A stretch of DNA of 64,000 nucleotides from Chitinophagales bacterium (GTDB lineage: Bacteria > Bacteroidota > Bacteroidia > Chitinophagales > UBA2359). Shown here piece by piece: positions 16,401 through 25,737 of the stretch; the stretch's first letter is position 1, and every line of letters starts with the position of its first letter. Below the pieces are notes generated by a model. It saw only the letters and a list, made by a program, of their open reading frames with translations. It was not told the origin of the DNA and ran no database searches. Where the stretch lies: contig JAWKLZ010000001.1 in NCBI GenBank assembly GCA_041392475.1, positions 2,046,001 through 2,110,000 on the forward strand, in the 5' to 3' direction. The translations under genes and the position numbers were made by a program.

Positions 16401-19278
16401 ACAAGAATATTTGGGTGATTTCGAAGGCTTCCTTCAAGTCAATGTACGCATGAGCAGGGTGTTTGATGTTGGGCCCCCAACCTGTCATCCAAGTTGTCAA
16501 TGGCACTCCGCCCACACTGTTCAATACGTTGCCTGCCAAATTTTGTTCGTCCACCAACTCACGAGGGTTGCCAAATCCACTTTCGTCTGTCACCATTGAA
16601 GGGGTCAAAGTCATTTTGGCAACTGCTCCAATGGCTTTTGTAGTCGTTGAAGTGGTGTTAGAAAATCCTGTCACATTGCCGTTTTCATCCGAAGTTTTGA
16701 TGGCGAAATAAAGTGTTTGATTGGGCTGCAATTCGTTCACCAAAATCATTTGCTTCGAACCCCCTTTTGCAGGTAACAAAAGGTTTTTTACTTTCAATGC
16801 GCTGTTGAAGTTGGCAGTCGTGATGTTGGAAGTGCTGTATCGGATGTCGTATTGCTCGGCAGTGCTGCTTACTGTCCAACTCAATTGAGTAGAAAAAGCG
16901 GTAGTATTGGAAGCCTGCAAATCGGTGATGGTCGTTGGCGCATTGCTGTAATCTTCCTCTTCTCCATTTCCATTGTCAATGATTTCTTTGGTTCGGGCTT
17001 CTGCAATGTTGGAAATAGGGGAAACATTTTGCATCTCGTCTTTTACCTTCAATGCGAAATAATAACGGGTATTGGGCTGCAAACCTTTGATTTCCATTCC
17101 CTGAAAACTACCTGCGGCAAGGGGTGTAATCGGGTTACTGACCACAGTGGCATTTGCAAAATTGGCGGCTGTGATGGGGCTAATACTGTATCGAATTTCA
17201 TAGCTTTTGGCTGTTCCTTCTATACCGTCATCACCTGTTGCCGTCCAATTGAGCCAAAGATTTGTTTCGCCTACTTCGTTGATATTCAAGTCTGCAATTG
17301 CTGCTGGCGCAATGGAATCTGTTTCTTCTTCGTCAATGATTTCTGCTTGGGTGTTGGCTACTGCAATATTGGAAATGGCAGAAATATTGGGTACTTCGTC
17401 CATTGCCTTCAATGCAAAATAGTAGCGGGTGTCGGGCTGCAATCCGCTTACTGCAAGGCTTTCTGATTCACCAGCCAATTTTGGAGTCAAGTTTTGGCTG
17501 ATTTCCATTGCATTCATGAAATTGGCCGCAGTGATTGGATTTTCACTATATCGAACCTCATACGCTGCTGCTGTTCCGTCCGAACCGTCGTCACCTGTTG
17601 CTCTCCAATTGAGGGTCAAAGTGGTTTCGGTGATGTCGCTTGCTTCCAAATCTGCAATGGCAGCAGGGGCTTTGATGTCAATGTTGATTTCGCCATCTCC
17701 TTCGCCTGATCCGTTGGTGATGCGTCCGTACAAGACGACTTCCGAAAAATTGGCATTTGCAGAACTGCGGGTGAATCGAAGGTAGCGTGTTTTGATGTTG
17801 ATGCTGTGTTGTTTCCATTGAAGGTAGTTGTTCAAGGGTTCTTCAGTCAAATAAATCCAACTGCCTGGTGCGCCGTATTCTATCGTCACATCGCCTACGC
17901 CATGTGTATCAAACAAAAAGATTTCCTCCAATTCGTAGGTTTTTCCCAAGTCTAAATACACGTTTGCAGGATACAAATCGCTGTTCCAACCTGGAAACCA
18001 TACGGTTTCGGGTTCGCCTCCAAATTCATTGAAGGGGTCGCCTGAAATATCTTGTTCGTCTATCAACATACTGGCATCACCTTCTCCTACTTCATTGATG
18101 GCTATGGCATTCGCCATTTCTATCTTACCAAAAAAGCTACTCTCTCCCAGGGTTTTGCCTGTGGCAATGTTGGACAAAGGCGACACATTGAAGGCTTCAT
18201 CGATGGCTTTCACTGCAAAGTGATATTCTGTTCCTTCTGACAAATTGAGTAAGGTAATGCTTTGTCTGTTTCCTGCTTCTTTGGGCTGCAAAGTTTGGGA
18301 ATAGACAACAGCATTGGTAAAGTTGGCATTGGTGATAGGGAAAAGGCTGTATCGAATGTCGTATTGTTTGGCTGTGCCTTCGTTTGCATCGTCTCCAACG
18401 GCTGTCCATTCTATTGTGGCAGTGGTAGCAGTGGTTTGTTTGACTTGCAAATCAACAATTTGTGCGGGGCTTTTGTCGTCATCGCTGTTGGCATTTGCTT
18501 CTTGTCCGTATAGCAATATTTCGGAAGCATTGGAGGCAGATGATTCACGGGTGATGCGGATATAACGGGTGGTAATATCTGTTTCGTGCTGTCTCCATTG
18601 AAGGTAAGTAGAAAGCACATCAGTAAATAAGGGCATCCAATTGCCTGGATAACCATATTCAACTGTGATATTGCCGCTGTTGTTTACATCGAATAGGTAA
18701 ATGTACTTCAAATCGTACTTTTTGCCTAAATCAATGTAAGCACTTGCTGGGTAAAAGACTGGATTCCATCCTGGAAACCAGATGGTTGTTGGAACTCCTC
18801 CCATGCCATTCAATGGATCGCCTGCAAATTCTTGTTCGTCCACCAACAAACGGGCATCGCCATTGTCGGTTTCGTTTGTTACCATTGCAGTAGAAAGTTC
18901 TATTCGTTCAACGTTTGTTTGGGCTTGAAGCGAAAAATTGAGCAGCAATAAAAGTAACAAGGTGCTGGCAATTTTCAATACATAATCGCTCAATAATACG
19001 GTTATGCCTATACGGTAAAGATTGGAACGGAGACTGGTTATGTCTTGTTTTTTTGTTCCAATGGTGTCTAATTTGAGGCTACCTATGGTCACTTTTTGCT
19101 GCAAAAAGATGGCATTGCCTGTTGGTAATTCGATACTGTGTGTAGGGGCAGTTGTGATAAAGGCACTGCTGCTTAGGTTATTGGCTGTAAGTTCGCCTGT
19201 AATGTCTGTGCTTTGATATGGATTAGAAAAGAAATTATTTAGAGTATGTATATTTTTATTATGTGATTTCATGGTCAC
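13480..19278 (-). CDS. Large secreted modular glycoside hydrolase with discoidin-like and Fn3 domains
   Basis: A 1932-residue protein. A ~99-residue N-terminal extension precedes a signal peptide-like stretch (~100-120, LLLLLLLNFSLQAQ). Then come repeated ~130-residue galactose-binding/discoidin-like modules, each opening with a (L/N)VDEQ-type motif and closing with S(E)I(V/L)LYG. Four lie before the catalytic domain and one at the C-terminus. They are interleaved with five fibronectin type III domains. The catalytic region (~1300-1790) looks like a clan GH-A barrel: acid/base Glu in FENWNEQD (~1464) and nucleophile Glu in WITEFGYD (~1596). It probably degrades an extracellular polysaccharide, substrate unknown. 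No T9SS sorting domain is visible at the end. A TTG near 18978 would start directly at the signal peptide and may be the true start. Confidence 0.85.
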   Translation of the reverse strand: MTMKSHNKNIHTLNNFFSNPYQSTDITGELTANNLSSSAFITTAPTHSIELPTGNAIFLQQKVTIGSLKLDTIGTKKQDITSLRSNLYRIGITVLLSDYVLKIASTLLLLLLLNFSLQAQTNVERIELSTAMVTNETDNGDARLLVDEQEFAGDPLNGMGGVPTTIWFPGWNPVFYPASAYIDLGKKYDLKYIYLFDVNNSGNITVEYGYPGNWMPLFTDVLSTYLQWRQHETDITTRYIRITRESSASNASEILLYGQEANANSDDDKSPAQIVDLQVKQTTATTATIEWTAVGDDANEGTAKQYDIRYSLFPITNANFTNAVVYSQTLQPKEAGNRQSITLLNLSEGTEYHFAVKAIDEAFNVSPLSNIATGKTLGESSFFGKIEMANAIAINEVGEGDASMLIDEQDISGDPFNEFGGEPETVWFPGWNSDLYPANVYLDLGKTYELEEIFLFDTHGVGDVTIEYGAPGSWIYLTEEPLNNYLQWKQHSINIKTRYLRFTRSSANANFSEVVLYGRITNGSGEGDGEINIDIKAPAAIADLEASDITETTLTLNWRATGDDGSDGTAAAYEVRYSENPITAANFMNAMEISQNLTPKLAGESESLAVSGLQPDTRYYFALKAMDEVPNISAISNIAVANTQAEIIDEEETDSIAPAAIADLNINEVGETNLWLNWTATGDDGIEGTAKSYEIRYSISPITAANFANATVVSNPITPLAAGSFQGMEIKGLQPNTRYYFALKVKDEMQNVSPISNIAEARTKEIIDNGNGEEEDYSNAPTTITDLQASNTTAFSTQLSWTVSSTAEQYDIRYSTSNITTANFNSALKVKNLLLPAKGGSKQMILVNELQPNQTLYFAIKTSDENGNVTGFSNTTSTTTKAIGAVAKMTLTPSMVTDESGFGNPRELVDEQNLAGNVLNSVGGVPLTTWMTGWGPNIKHPAHAYIDLKEAFEITQIFLYDGSNTGDLRISYGYPGNWTELLTDNLTGYLSWTQHNTQVYTRYLRISKMEAGSNVSEIVLYGKKAHSQTIDTTLPGAITDLEATHSTTSTVELSWTAPGEDGNNGKSTYYLLRYSASPINAKNLKDATMYHGMLAPTNQGVKQSVVVKELGDNVNYYFVLQGVDENFNLGALSNMAEGKTDLIVGGPHKKISLTPAMILNESVQGDATQLVDEQLLVGDPEKGDGEAPVNYWTMGGNPWLYSGFALIDLGTEYEISKIFLYNDGNKTTATPNEPINVFVGTPFNWTPLFTDEMNKPDQWSKHDYSNNPITTRYIRLEITAPATRMSEIVLYGAAQSPITETVPAPTKHELPAVNEFIGINAFIDDPNGNMEVAGFIREYHQWLWDEGNQDVNYVGYPNNECAFNPGAVNWNFDRYYQNLLNADITVAPSLLRSTLFMTGYEEWKLDEKPVREGKDATDPHSYIEHADYMYQFAARFGHTQVADNKLKLRADQPRVSGLGVLKYFENWNEQDAWWMNRKAYFTPYEYAAMTSADADGHLGALGPNKGIKAADPTAKVVMSGVAVPHLDHVRTLKFWSDYHRGGDFPVDVINVHHYCNDGEAQRSLGSKGISPEDDDLKGVMKQFVDYRDRYLPGVEVWITEFGYDSNSESIQGAPSIGSYDSEEVQGQWMIRSYLALAAAGVDKAAMYMLRDVATNSPYLFQTCGLMGPKGDWTPKPSWYYVYTMKNRFTGMAFEKEIPSGNPNVWIYQFRHKQNGDVLYAVWSPTSDGTTVNNYSLQLNGESNAYLVEMQHGDKDGVVNQLSISNNRVNINVSERPVFVMAGNYNELPIRHTLDEKMTLTPSMVVNESGKGNAQLLVDEQTVAGFPANKGGTPTTIWRPSTDGNVSYPAHAYIDLGEETDLTKFYIRDMDSKGDITISVGEPGDWTPLFSDHLESYGLWKGVVEHVRTRYVRVTLESSESNVSEVVLYRRLF

Positions 19279-19461
19279 TTATTTTATTTATGGGATTTGG
19301 AAAATGGAAATAGTGGGCTTTTGGGACAGTGGACGGTGGACGAGGAACGGTGGACAAAATAGGATAAATATTAAACGAGTAATTCGTTCGCTTACCTTGT
19401 TTATTCATCAGTCGTCAAAATCCATCAAAAGAGCATGTCAAAAATCGTCAATCGTCAAAGA

Positions 19462-20271
19462 TTAGTAAATAGAAAGTTTAGTGGTCAAAACTTCTGTTTC
19501 GCCATAGACTGAGAGAAGGTACAAGCCTTTTTCGATACGCCCTAAGTTCTTCAACTGCATGGTGGTCAAGCCTTCGGGAATGTCTTGATGAAGAATGGTT
19601 TTACCTGTGATGTTCTGCAAAATGAGTTCTTTGAAAGCGTGATTTGCAGGTAATTGAATGTTGGTAAACTCAGAAGCGGGATTGGGAAAAACACTTAATT
19701 CATTTGTTACCATACCATTATTGACCAGTGCATCTATTCCTACACTTACATCTTCTGAGCCAGTGCTGATACTCAAATCCTTCAAGTAAACTTCACCTTC
19801 GTAATTGAAGCCAGGATTGACACAAAATAACATATAGGGTATTTCACCTGTTTGAAGTTTATCTATAATCGAGCTGAAATCGTAGGTAATGGTCGCAAAT
19901 TTTTCATTGCTGACGACTGTTTGAATCACATTGACATCACTTGCAGTAGAATACGTACCATCGTGCAAATCAATTCGCATATCAATTTGTTTGGCAGTTT
20001 TCACTTTTACACTGACCAATAGTTCGTCTTTTAGATCTAAATCTAAGTCGGCTAATTGAAGGGTAAAGCCTTCAAAAGGATGTTTGTCCATACTGACCTT
20101 CAAAATGTCTTCGTTTGCTGCAAAACTAAAATTGTCATTGCCATACCAAGCTACTACGGGGCTATTTTGGAGAATAGGGCTTGTAGTTTGAGCTTTGGTT
20201 GTTGAAAAGATGGTTCCGCCTATCCACACAGGCAGTACAAAAAGCATTAATAATGTTATTGTTCTAAACAT
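19462..20271 (-). CDS. Secreted T9SS cargo protein with C-terminal sorting domain
   Basis: The 269-residue protein has an N-terminal signal peptide (~1-28, ending TTKAQ). A beta-rich middle domain resembles a carbohydrate-binding jelly roll (FSFAANEDILKVSMDKHPFEGF...). The type A T9SS sorting domain covers the last ~75 residues (LSVFPNPASEFTNIQL, then GLYLLSVYGETEVLTTKLSIY). It is exported by Sec and then by T9SS. It lies 183 bases upstream of the giant glycosidase on the same strand, so the two may be expressed together and act on the same polysaccharide; that is inference. Confidence 0.85.
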   Translation of the reverse strand: MFRTITLLMLFVLPVWIGGTIFSTTKAQTTSPILQNSPVVAWYGNDNFSFAANEDILKVSMDKHPFEGFTLQLADLDLDLKDELLVSVKVKTAKQIDMRIDLHDGTYSTASDVNVIQTVVSNEKFATITYDFSSIIDKLQTGEIPYMLFCVNPGFNYEGEVYLKDLSISTGSEDVSVGIDALVNNGMVTNELSVFPNPASEFTNIQLPANHAFKELILQNITGKTILHQDIPEGLTTMQLKNLGRIEKGLYLLSVYGETEVLTTKLSIY

Positions 20272-21401
20272 GATAAATTATGATTTTGGGTGGTGAAATG
20301 AGGTGCTTATGGGTATAGCAATCCCATCATTTGTTGGGCTTGCAAAATCCATAAATACCAATTGGACTTCGGGCTTAAATGGCACTTTTCTCTGTTTTTC
20401 TCAGTTTTGTGTTTCTTACTATATGGTGTAATTGTCTTTTCTAAAAAGGCATTGCCGAGTGTATGGAGTCGAATATTGGGCTTGTCTTCTCTCCGCACAA
20501 GGCATACCTTTTTCTTCTTACATTCTCCCTTAGTTTGAGGAAAATACAAGTAGAGATTTGGTAAAAATATAGGGTGTGATTGGATAAAAGATGGGTAGTA
20601 ACCAAGCGACAATTGCTTGATTTGAAGGCTTATGAAAACGCTCTACAAAGATTGGGGGTGGATTGTGTCAAGCCCATCGAGAGAGGGTTTCATGCCAGCT
20701 AACCCAGTCTTAATGAGAGAAGAAAGTATTCAAATACATAGCTCAAATTCAGGTTCAAAACATGAATTGTGCCTTGTATAATAAACGTCCTTTCGCACAT
20801 TAAAACGGCTTATCAACCTACACAAATAGGTTTACCAGCATCCAAAAGAATCAAAATGAAAATTAAAAGAAAATCAAGAATTGCTGATGGTCAGCATTTC
20901 ATGAAATTGGGCTTTTAATTGGTTCATCGTTTCTAAAAAGTACTATCTGTGGGCTTGAAAATCAGACAGTACACTGGATGAAAATTAAAATTTCATGGTG
21001 TATAAATGTAGCAATTAGGTTAGGTTCGTTCGTGGTTAGCGAATGGGCAGATTATTGGTGTTGGTTGGCTGTGATAAAAACATTGAAAAAGTAAATGGGC
21101 TAATAAATACTTCGTCTAAATTTTTATCTGGCTACTATTCACCAAAATCTTAGGGTGTTGGTGGATCGTCACTTCGAGAATGCGATTGGTTAAAAAACGC
21201 ATGTATTTCTCTCAACGTTCGCTTAGTTTTACGCTATGTATTTAAAAAGTGTTACAGTTTGTGGCAAAAAAAATTACTTTTTTGTGACACTGCATGATAT
21301 ATGGTTCATATCCTTCAATGGTCGGTTTGATTGCTTCGATGAACAAATGGCATTTTTTCTATAAAAATTGTATTTTTTATTACCACTCTTAGAAAAAATA
21401 C
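20272..21401. other. 1.1-kb intergenic region without recognisable genes
   Basis: No convincing coding sequence on either strand. One 101-codon minus-strand frame (20307-20612) lacks any family feature and is low in coding character. A short GCTGA-TGG-TCAGC hairpin lies near 20884. The left part must contain the promoter of the T9SS cargo gene. Confidence 0.6.
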
Positions 21402-21409
21402 TATATTTG
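21402..21409 (+). promoter_or_regulatory. -7 box for tRNA-Met
   Basis: TATATTTG matches TAnnTTTG exactly and lies 11 bases before the first base of the tRNA. Confidence 0.55.
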
Positions 21410-21420
21410 CACCCGCTTTT

Positions 21421-21494
21421 GGCGAGGTAGCTCAGTTGGTTAGAGCGTCGGATTCATAACCCGGAGGTCGAGAGTTCAAATCTCTCTCTCGCCA
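21421..21494 (+). tRNA. tRNA-Met (anticodon CAT)
   Basis: A 74-base cloverleaf. The acceptor stem is GGCGAGG with TCTCGCC, the D-arm contains AGCTCAGTTGGTTAGAGC, the anticodon loop is ATTCATAAC with CAT, and the T-arm carries GTTCAAATC. The first pair is G-C, so it is not the initiator type; it resembles elongator tRNA-Met, though tRNA-Ile(CAU) cannot be fully excluded by eye. CCA is not encoded. An intrinsic terminator follows 17 bases later. Confidence 0.93.
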
Positions 21495-21511
21495 CGAATT
21501 TATTTTGCAGT

Positions 21512-21546
21512 GCCCTTATAATCAATGTATTATAAGGGCGTTTTTT
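21512..21546 (+). terminator. Intrinsic terminator of the tRNA transcript
   Basis: A perfect 11-bp stem, GCCCTTATAAT / ATTATAAGGGC, with a 6-base loop is followed by G and six Ts. Confidence 0.9.
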
Positions 21547-21620
21547 ATTGGGCGTACACAAAGCTTTATCATAGCACCTCGCTGCTCCGATTGAAAAGAG
21601 ATATTTTAGACACCAATACT

Positions 21621-23213
21621 TCATTTTCCACTCCCACCAACCACCATATCCGCCCCCTTCTCTCCTATCATGATAGCTGCGGCATTGGTATTTCCCCTCG
21701 GCACATTCGGCATAACAGAAGCATCTATAACCCTCAGATTCGGAATACCATGTACTTGTAATTGAGGATTGACCACCGACATCGTATCCACGCCCATTTT
21801 GCAGGTTCCACACGAATGATACACCGTTTTCATGTAGGCTCGAATATGGTCTGCAATGGCCTCATCCGTTTGAAGGAAAGAATTGGGTAGGTGGTACCCT
21901 TTGAAGTAGCGTCGAAAAGGGCTTGTTTGCAGCAAGCGATACGCCAATTTTACCCCTTCTATCATGGTCTGCAAATCTTGTTCGTGACTCAAATAACGAG
22001 GGTCAATCAGTGGCGCATCTTTGGAGTTGGGTGTATCCAAAAGAATTTCGCCAATACTTTTGGGCTGCAATAAAGTAGGCGCAAGTGTACAACCTTTGCC
22101 TTTGGGACGGACAAAACTGTGTTGGTAATAAAACGCAGGGCTGAAGTGAAACTGCAAATCAGGTGCTTCCAAATCGGGATGTGTTTTGACAAAACCACCC
22201 GCTTCCGAAGTATTGCTGCTCAAAGGGCCTGTACCGAAATGCTCGTAACGTCTATGGTCGAGCCACGTTCCCGCACTGTCAAAAGTACGCATGCTTCCCT
22301 TCAATTCGGCAACGATTGGAACCAGCAAATGGTCTTGTAGGTTTTGCCCAACTCCTGGCAGGTGTTTGATACAGGTGATGCCTTTGTCGTGCAGGTGCTG
22401 TTGATGTCCCACTCCTGAAAGCATCAAAATCTGAGGGCTTGCAATCGCTCCTCCGCACAAAATGACCTCTTTTGCAGCTTTTACGGTATGCAATTGTCCG
22501 TCCTTTTCATATTGAACACCGACTGCCTTAAAACCTTCTCGCTGGACATTTTCAATCAAAATCTTGTGAACGAGGGCTTCTGTAAGCACTTCTAAATTAG
22601 AGCGATGTGCAATAGGGTGCAAATAAGCTGCGGCTGTGCTGTGGCGTTCACTGTTTTTTTGGGTCACTTGATACAAGCCAAAACCCTCTTGTGTTACTCC
22701 ATTGAAATCGGTATTGTGTACAAAACCCAATTCTTTTGCCGCTTCAACAAGCACGGTTGAAATTTTGAAGGGCGAGCGCAAATTGCAGACCGAAAGCGGG
22801 CCATTTGTGCCGTGGTACTCATTGCCGCCATTTTCTTGGTGTTCTGCTTTTTTGAAGTAGGGCAAAACAGATTCGTAGTTCCAACCTTTTGCCCCCAATT
22901 CTTCCCAATAATCATAGTCCAAACGATTTCCACGCATATAAATCATGGCATTGATGCTGCTCGAACCGCCCAATACTTTTCCTCTCGGCACAAACAAACA
23001 ACGGTTGTCGACATGGCTTTGGACTATGGTTTCAAAGGCCCAGTCAAATTCCGATTTGAAGAGTTTGGAATAGCTTGCAGGAAGCAAAATATCGGGTGAG
23101 TTGTCCTTTTTACCTGCTTCTAGTAGCAATACCTTGTGGTTTGGATTGGCAGACAAGCGATTCGCCAACACGCAACCTGCTGAGCCTGCACCTATGATGA
23201 TGTATGTAAACAT
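21621..23213 (-). CDS. GMC-family FAD oxidoreductase (choline/alcohol dehydrogenase-like)
   Basis: The 530-residue protein begins YIIIGAGSAGCVLANRL, the FAD-binding Rossmann motif, with the acidic ribose-binding residue in VLLLEAGK. GMC signature 1 is in RGKVLGGSSSINAMIYMRG. Near the C-terminus is HSCGTCKMG, with the family's catalytic His, then DASVMPNVPRGNTNAA. Length and order match bacterial choline dehydrogenase-like enzymes, which oxidise primary alcohols with FAD. No betaine genes are nearby, so the substrate is open. An insertion sequence starts 34 bases upstream of the start codon and has probably changed its promoter. Confidence 0.92.
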   Translation of the reverse strand: MFTYIIIGAGSAGCVLANRLSANPNHKVLLLEAGKKDNSPDILLPASYSKLFKSEFDWAFETIVQSHVDNRCLFVPRGKVLGGSSSINAMIYMRGNRLDYDYWEELGAKGWNYESVLPYFKKAEHQENGGNEYHGTNGPLSVCNLRSPFKISTVLVEAAKELGFVHNTDFNGVTQEGFGLYQVTQKNSERHSTAAAYLHPIAHRSNLEVLTEALVHKILIENVQREGFKAVGVQYEKDGQLHTVKAAKEVILCGGAIASPQILMLSGVGHQQHLHDKGITCIKHLPGVGQNLQDHLLVPIVAELKGSMRTFDSAGTWLDHRRYEHFGTGPLSSNTSEAGGFVKTHPDLEAPDLQFHFSPAFYYQHSFVRPKGKGCTLAPTLLQPKSIGEILLDTPNSKDAPLIDPRYLSHEQDLQTMIEGVKLAYRLLQTSPFRRYFKGYHLPNSFLQTDEAIADHIRAYMKTVYHSCGTCKMGVDTMSVVNPQLQVHGIPNLRVIDASVMPNVPRGNTNAAAIMIGEKGADMVVGGSGK

Positions 23214-23247
23214 GATTTTCTGTTTTAAAAATCCAATATCAAACTTC

Positions 23248-24577
23248 CTGATTATAACGGATTGCTGTGATTTCGATATCCTCCTAACGAAGCCGCGATT
23301 AACAAATTCTGTAACCAGTCATGATGATAGACAAATCCGTTGAGTCTTGCCGCAGGACTGATTAAGACAGCTGATTCATCCCAAGCCTGTAAACAAGAGG
23401 GTGAAAAATTATGAAGAAGGGCAAAAGCTCTGAAATTATGAGTAGTGCTAAGTATATCTCCATGAAACATTTGGGAGTTGTTGGCATGTCTATTCATTGC
23501 CCTCATGGATCTATCTATCATGTTGGAGGTTTTGTGTGCTTTGGGAAAGTCAAAATGTGCTAACCACTTGTTTTTCTTTTTACAGAGTTTAAGAATATTA
23601 TCTTTCATGGGGCAGGAAGGCACATTCTTAGCTGTCCATTCCCGAAGCCTTCTTATATGTTGTGCGAATTGTCTTTTTGAAGTAGTTCGATAAGCCTTCC
23701 ACACCTTATCTGCTGCTGTATTGAAATAGTCTTGAATCTTTTTTGTAGCTCTGTCTCTAATTTTTAGAAAGGCGTGTAAGAAACATTCAATGACTTGAAT
23801 ATTTGGATAGAGTTTTTGCCATGCGTTCTGTGTAGCTGTCCACCCATCTGTATTTACTGTATTAGGTTGGTAGTCAGATGACACATCCTCTGCTTCTTGT
23901 TTGAATACACCATAAGCTTCTTCCAAAGAATCCGCATCTGCGCCAGAAGAAACTTCCATACCTAAAAAACAGTTTTGTCCCACAGTTGTAGCCACATAAG
24001 CTTTTTTACCTTGTATTTTTACATGGTGTTCATCTGCTAAAATATCGGAAGGTAATTTTTCTGGGTCATGGATGGTTGTGCCTACAATGCTATAATCACT
24101 AAAACAATTATAGAGGCGGTACCACCACATCGCATTGTATCCAAAAGCAAATGCCAATGCCCAGAAAGGAACACCGAACCGCTTTAAGAACAAGCCTTTA
24201 GAAGCTATATACGTCTTCGCTCTGCAATAAGGCAGAATGAAACTTGGGCGTATTTGATAATTTTGTCCCGCTACTTTTATTTTTCGCATTTGGATATTCA
24301 TTTTTTTCGACGGCCGAGTTTTGCCGTTAAGCACATAACCTTTAGTCATTTGTGCAGGAAATAACTCGGGGCTTGTTGCCCATATTTCGCTAATTATTTG
24401 GCGAGCTATTTTTGGGTCGTTTAAAAATGAATCGTATTTATTTTCCAAAATCGGTAATACAATCGTACAATTTTTGTTAATTTGAGATGCCATTGAATTT
24501 GCACTTGTTTGGTTCGTACTTTAAACATAAGCTTTTTCAGTGGCTTTTTTATTATCACAGCAAAACGTTACAATCAG
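23248..24577 (-). mobile_element. Insertion sequence, copy 1 (1330 bp, intact)
   Basis: The ends were defined by comparison with the copy at 34003-35330. Terminal inverted repeats of ~23 bp with three mismatches start CTGATTATAACG at one end and CTGATTGTAACG at the other. The flanks are AACTTC (23242-23247) and CAAAATTG (24578-24585). These do not match each other but match the flanks of copy 2, showing recombination between the copies. It carries one transposase gene. Confidence 0.95.
23252..24493 (-). CDS. DDE-type transposase of the 1.33-kb insertion sequence (intact copy)
   Basis: This 413-residue transposase has an RNase H-like core: D154 in LADEHH, D216 in NTDGWTATQ, a C237-x2-H240 motif as in MULE/IS256-like enzymes, and a later TSNMIDRSMRAMNR helix that probably supplies the third acidic residue. 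I cannot assign a named IS family with certainty. The copy at 34087 has a 2-base deletion, so this is the only one able to make full-length transposase in the window. Its stop lies four bases inside the IS end. Confidence 0.9.
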   Translation of the reverse strand: MASQINKNCTIVLPILENKYDSFLNDPKIARQIISEIWATSPELFPAQMTKGYVLNGKTRPSKKMNIQMRKIKVAGQNYQIRPSFILPYCRAKTYIASKGLFLKRFGVPFWALAFAFGYNAMWWYRLYNCFSDYSIVGTTIHDPEKLPSDILADEHHVKIQGKKAYVATTVGQNCFLGMEVSSGADADSLEEAYGVFKQEAEDVSSDYQPNTVNTDGWTATQNAWQKLYPNIQVIECFLHAFLKIRDRATKKIQDYFNTAADKVWKAYRTTSKRQFAQHIRRLREWTAKNVPSCPMKDNILKLCKKKNKWLAHFDFPKAHKTSNMIDRSMRAMNRHANNSQMFHGDILSTTHNFRAFALLHNFSPSCLQAWDESAVLISPAARLNGFVYHHDWLQNLLIAASLGGYRNHSNPL

Positions 24578-25670
24578 CAAAATTGAATTTTTGTACCAAA
24601 AACGAAGTGACCTCATCATCTGTCAATATTTTTTTGAGCGTCACGAGGTTCTCTTTCTCTTTGTGAGCAATCCTAAACATGGATTGAATCTTGTGGTAAT
24701 CCGTAGCGACACTCGGAGCTAATAAATTTTGAGGATAATCATTTCTTTTGACAAATTCCTTTATAAAATATAAAACCATTTCGGAGTTATAAATAGCTGT
24801 TTTCGCATCTTCACTAAATACATAACCATCATACCACTGCTTCAAATCTTGCATTGCCTGCTCTAATTTCTCCTCCTTCAATCCCAAATTCTGCAACAAC
24901 CCTCGAACTTCCTCGTCCGTAAAACCCATCATCCCAGAAAGTTCCAAATCTGTACTCACATCCGTAGCATTGCTAAAACCACTCGTCAAGCTATCAAAAG
25001 TAATGGGTGTAACCCCTGTAATGAAAGTTCGGTCAATGATACCTTTATCTGCCCCAATTTTCAAGGTTTCATAAAATTTTCGCACCCAACCATTTATGCT
25101 TACAATTTTCTTAAATTCTTCAAACCGATAGGCAATCAATTCATTGGTGAATTGGTCGTACTCGTCTATCAATACATATATTTTTTTCCCTTTTCCTTCA
25201 CTTTTGACCCAATTCCACAATTGTTTCATTATGTCTTCTGGTGAAGCTATATTGATCAATGTTTTTAAATGCTCAGAGTTAAAAAAAGCTTTATAAGTCG
25301 TTAGAAAATCTTCTACACTATAACGAACACTGTTTAAAAAGCCTCTGTAGGAGATTTCATTAGTAGTTGTATTGATACCCGAAAAATTAAACTTTAATAT
25401 CAAATAGCTGTTTTTCAAAGCAGTAGGGTGTTTCCCTGCATAAAAATCTCCAAAAAGTCGGTCAAATTTATCGGCATGTTCCAAACCATAGTAGTGCTGT
25501 AAGATAGACACAAACAAGCTCTTTCCAAATCGGCGAGGACGCAAAAAAAACAAATGTTTCTCACTCATGCCCTCCAATTTTTCGAGGTAATTGGTTCGGT
25601 CAATGTAAAAATAACCCTGTGATACCAAGTCGTCAAAACTGCCTACGCTGCCATAAGGTACTTTCTTCAT
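24578..25670 (-). pseudogene. AAA-ATPase/PD-(D/E)XK protein, N-terminal two thirds, cut by IS and inversion
   Basis: The reading starts at MKKVPYGSVGSF (25670); the longer ATG at 25730 is less likely. It shows the AAA-ATPase-like (PF09820) features: FIDRTNYLEKL-type segment (here YIDRTNY), P-loop-like RPRRFGKSLF, the Walker B-like VLIDEYDQF, and DLELSGMMGFTDEEV. The natural frame ends in KFNF at the CAATTTTG target duplication; current translation adds five IS-encoded codons and stops at 24555. The missing parts lie at 35339-35446 and 36781-37322 on the other strand. Such proteins are of uncertain function, often expanded in Bacteroidota, with a C-terminal nuclease-like domain. Confidence 0.93.
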
Positions 25671-25737
25671 TTGAAGCTTTAGGTTTAGAGATTGAAGTAG
25701 AAAGATAGGTATTTTTTTCAAAATGGTCAATTTAATT

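Noticed and set aside
20307..20612. 101-codon minus-strand ORF
   Set aside because: No recognisable family or signal features and poor coding character; lies in a gap with other chance ORFs.
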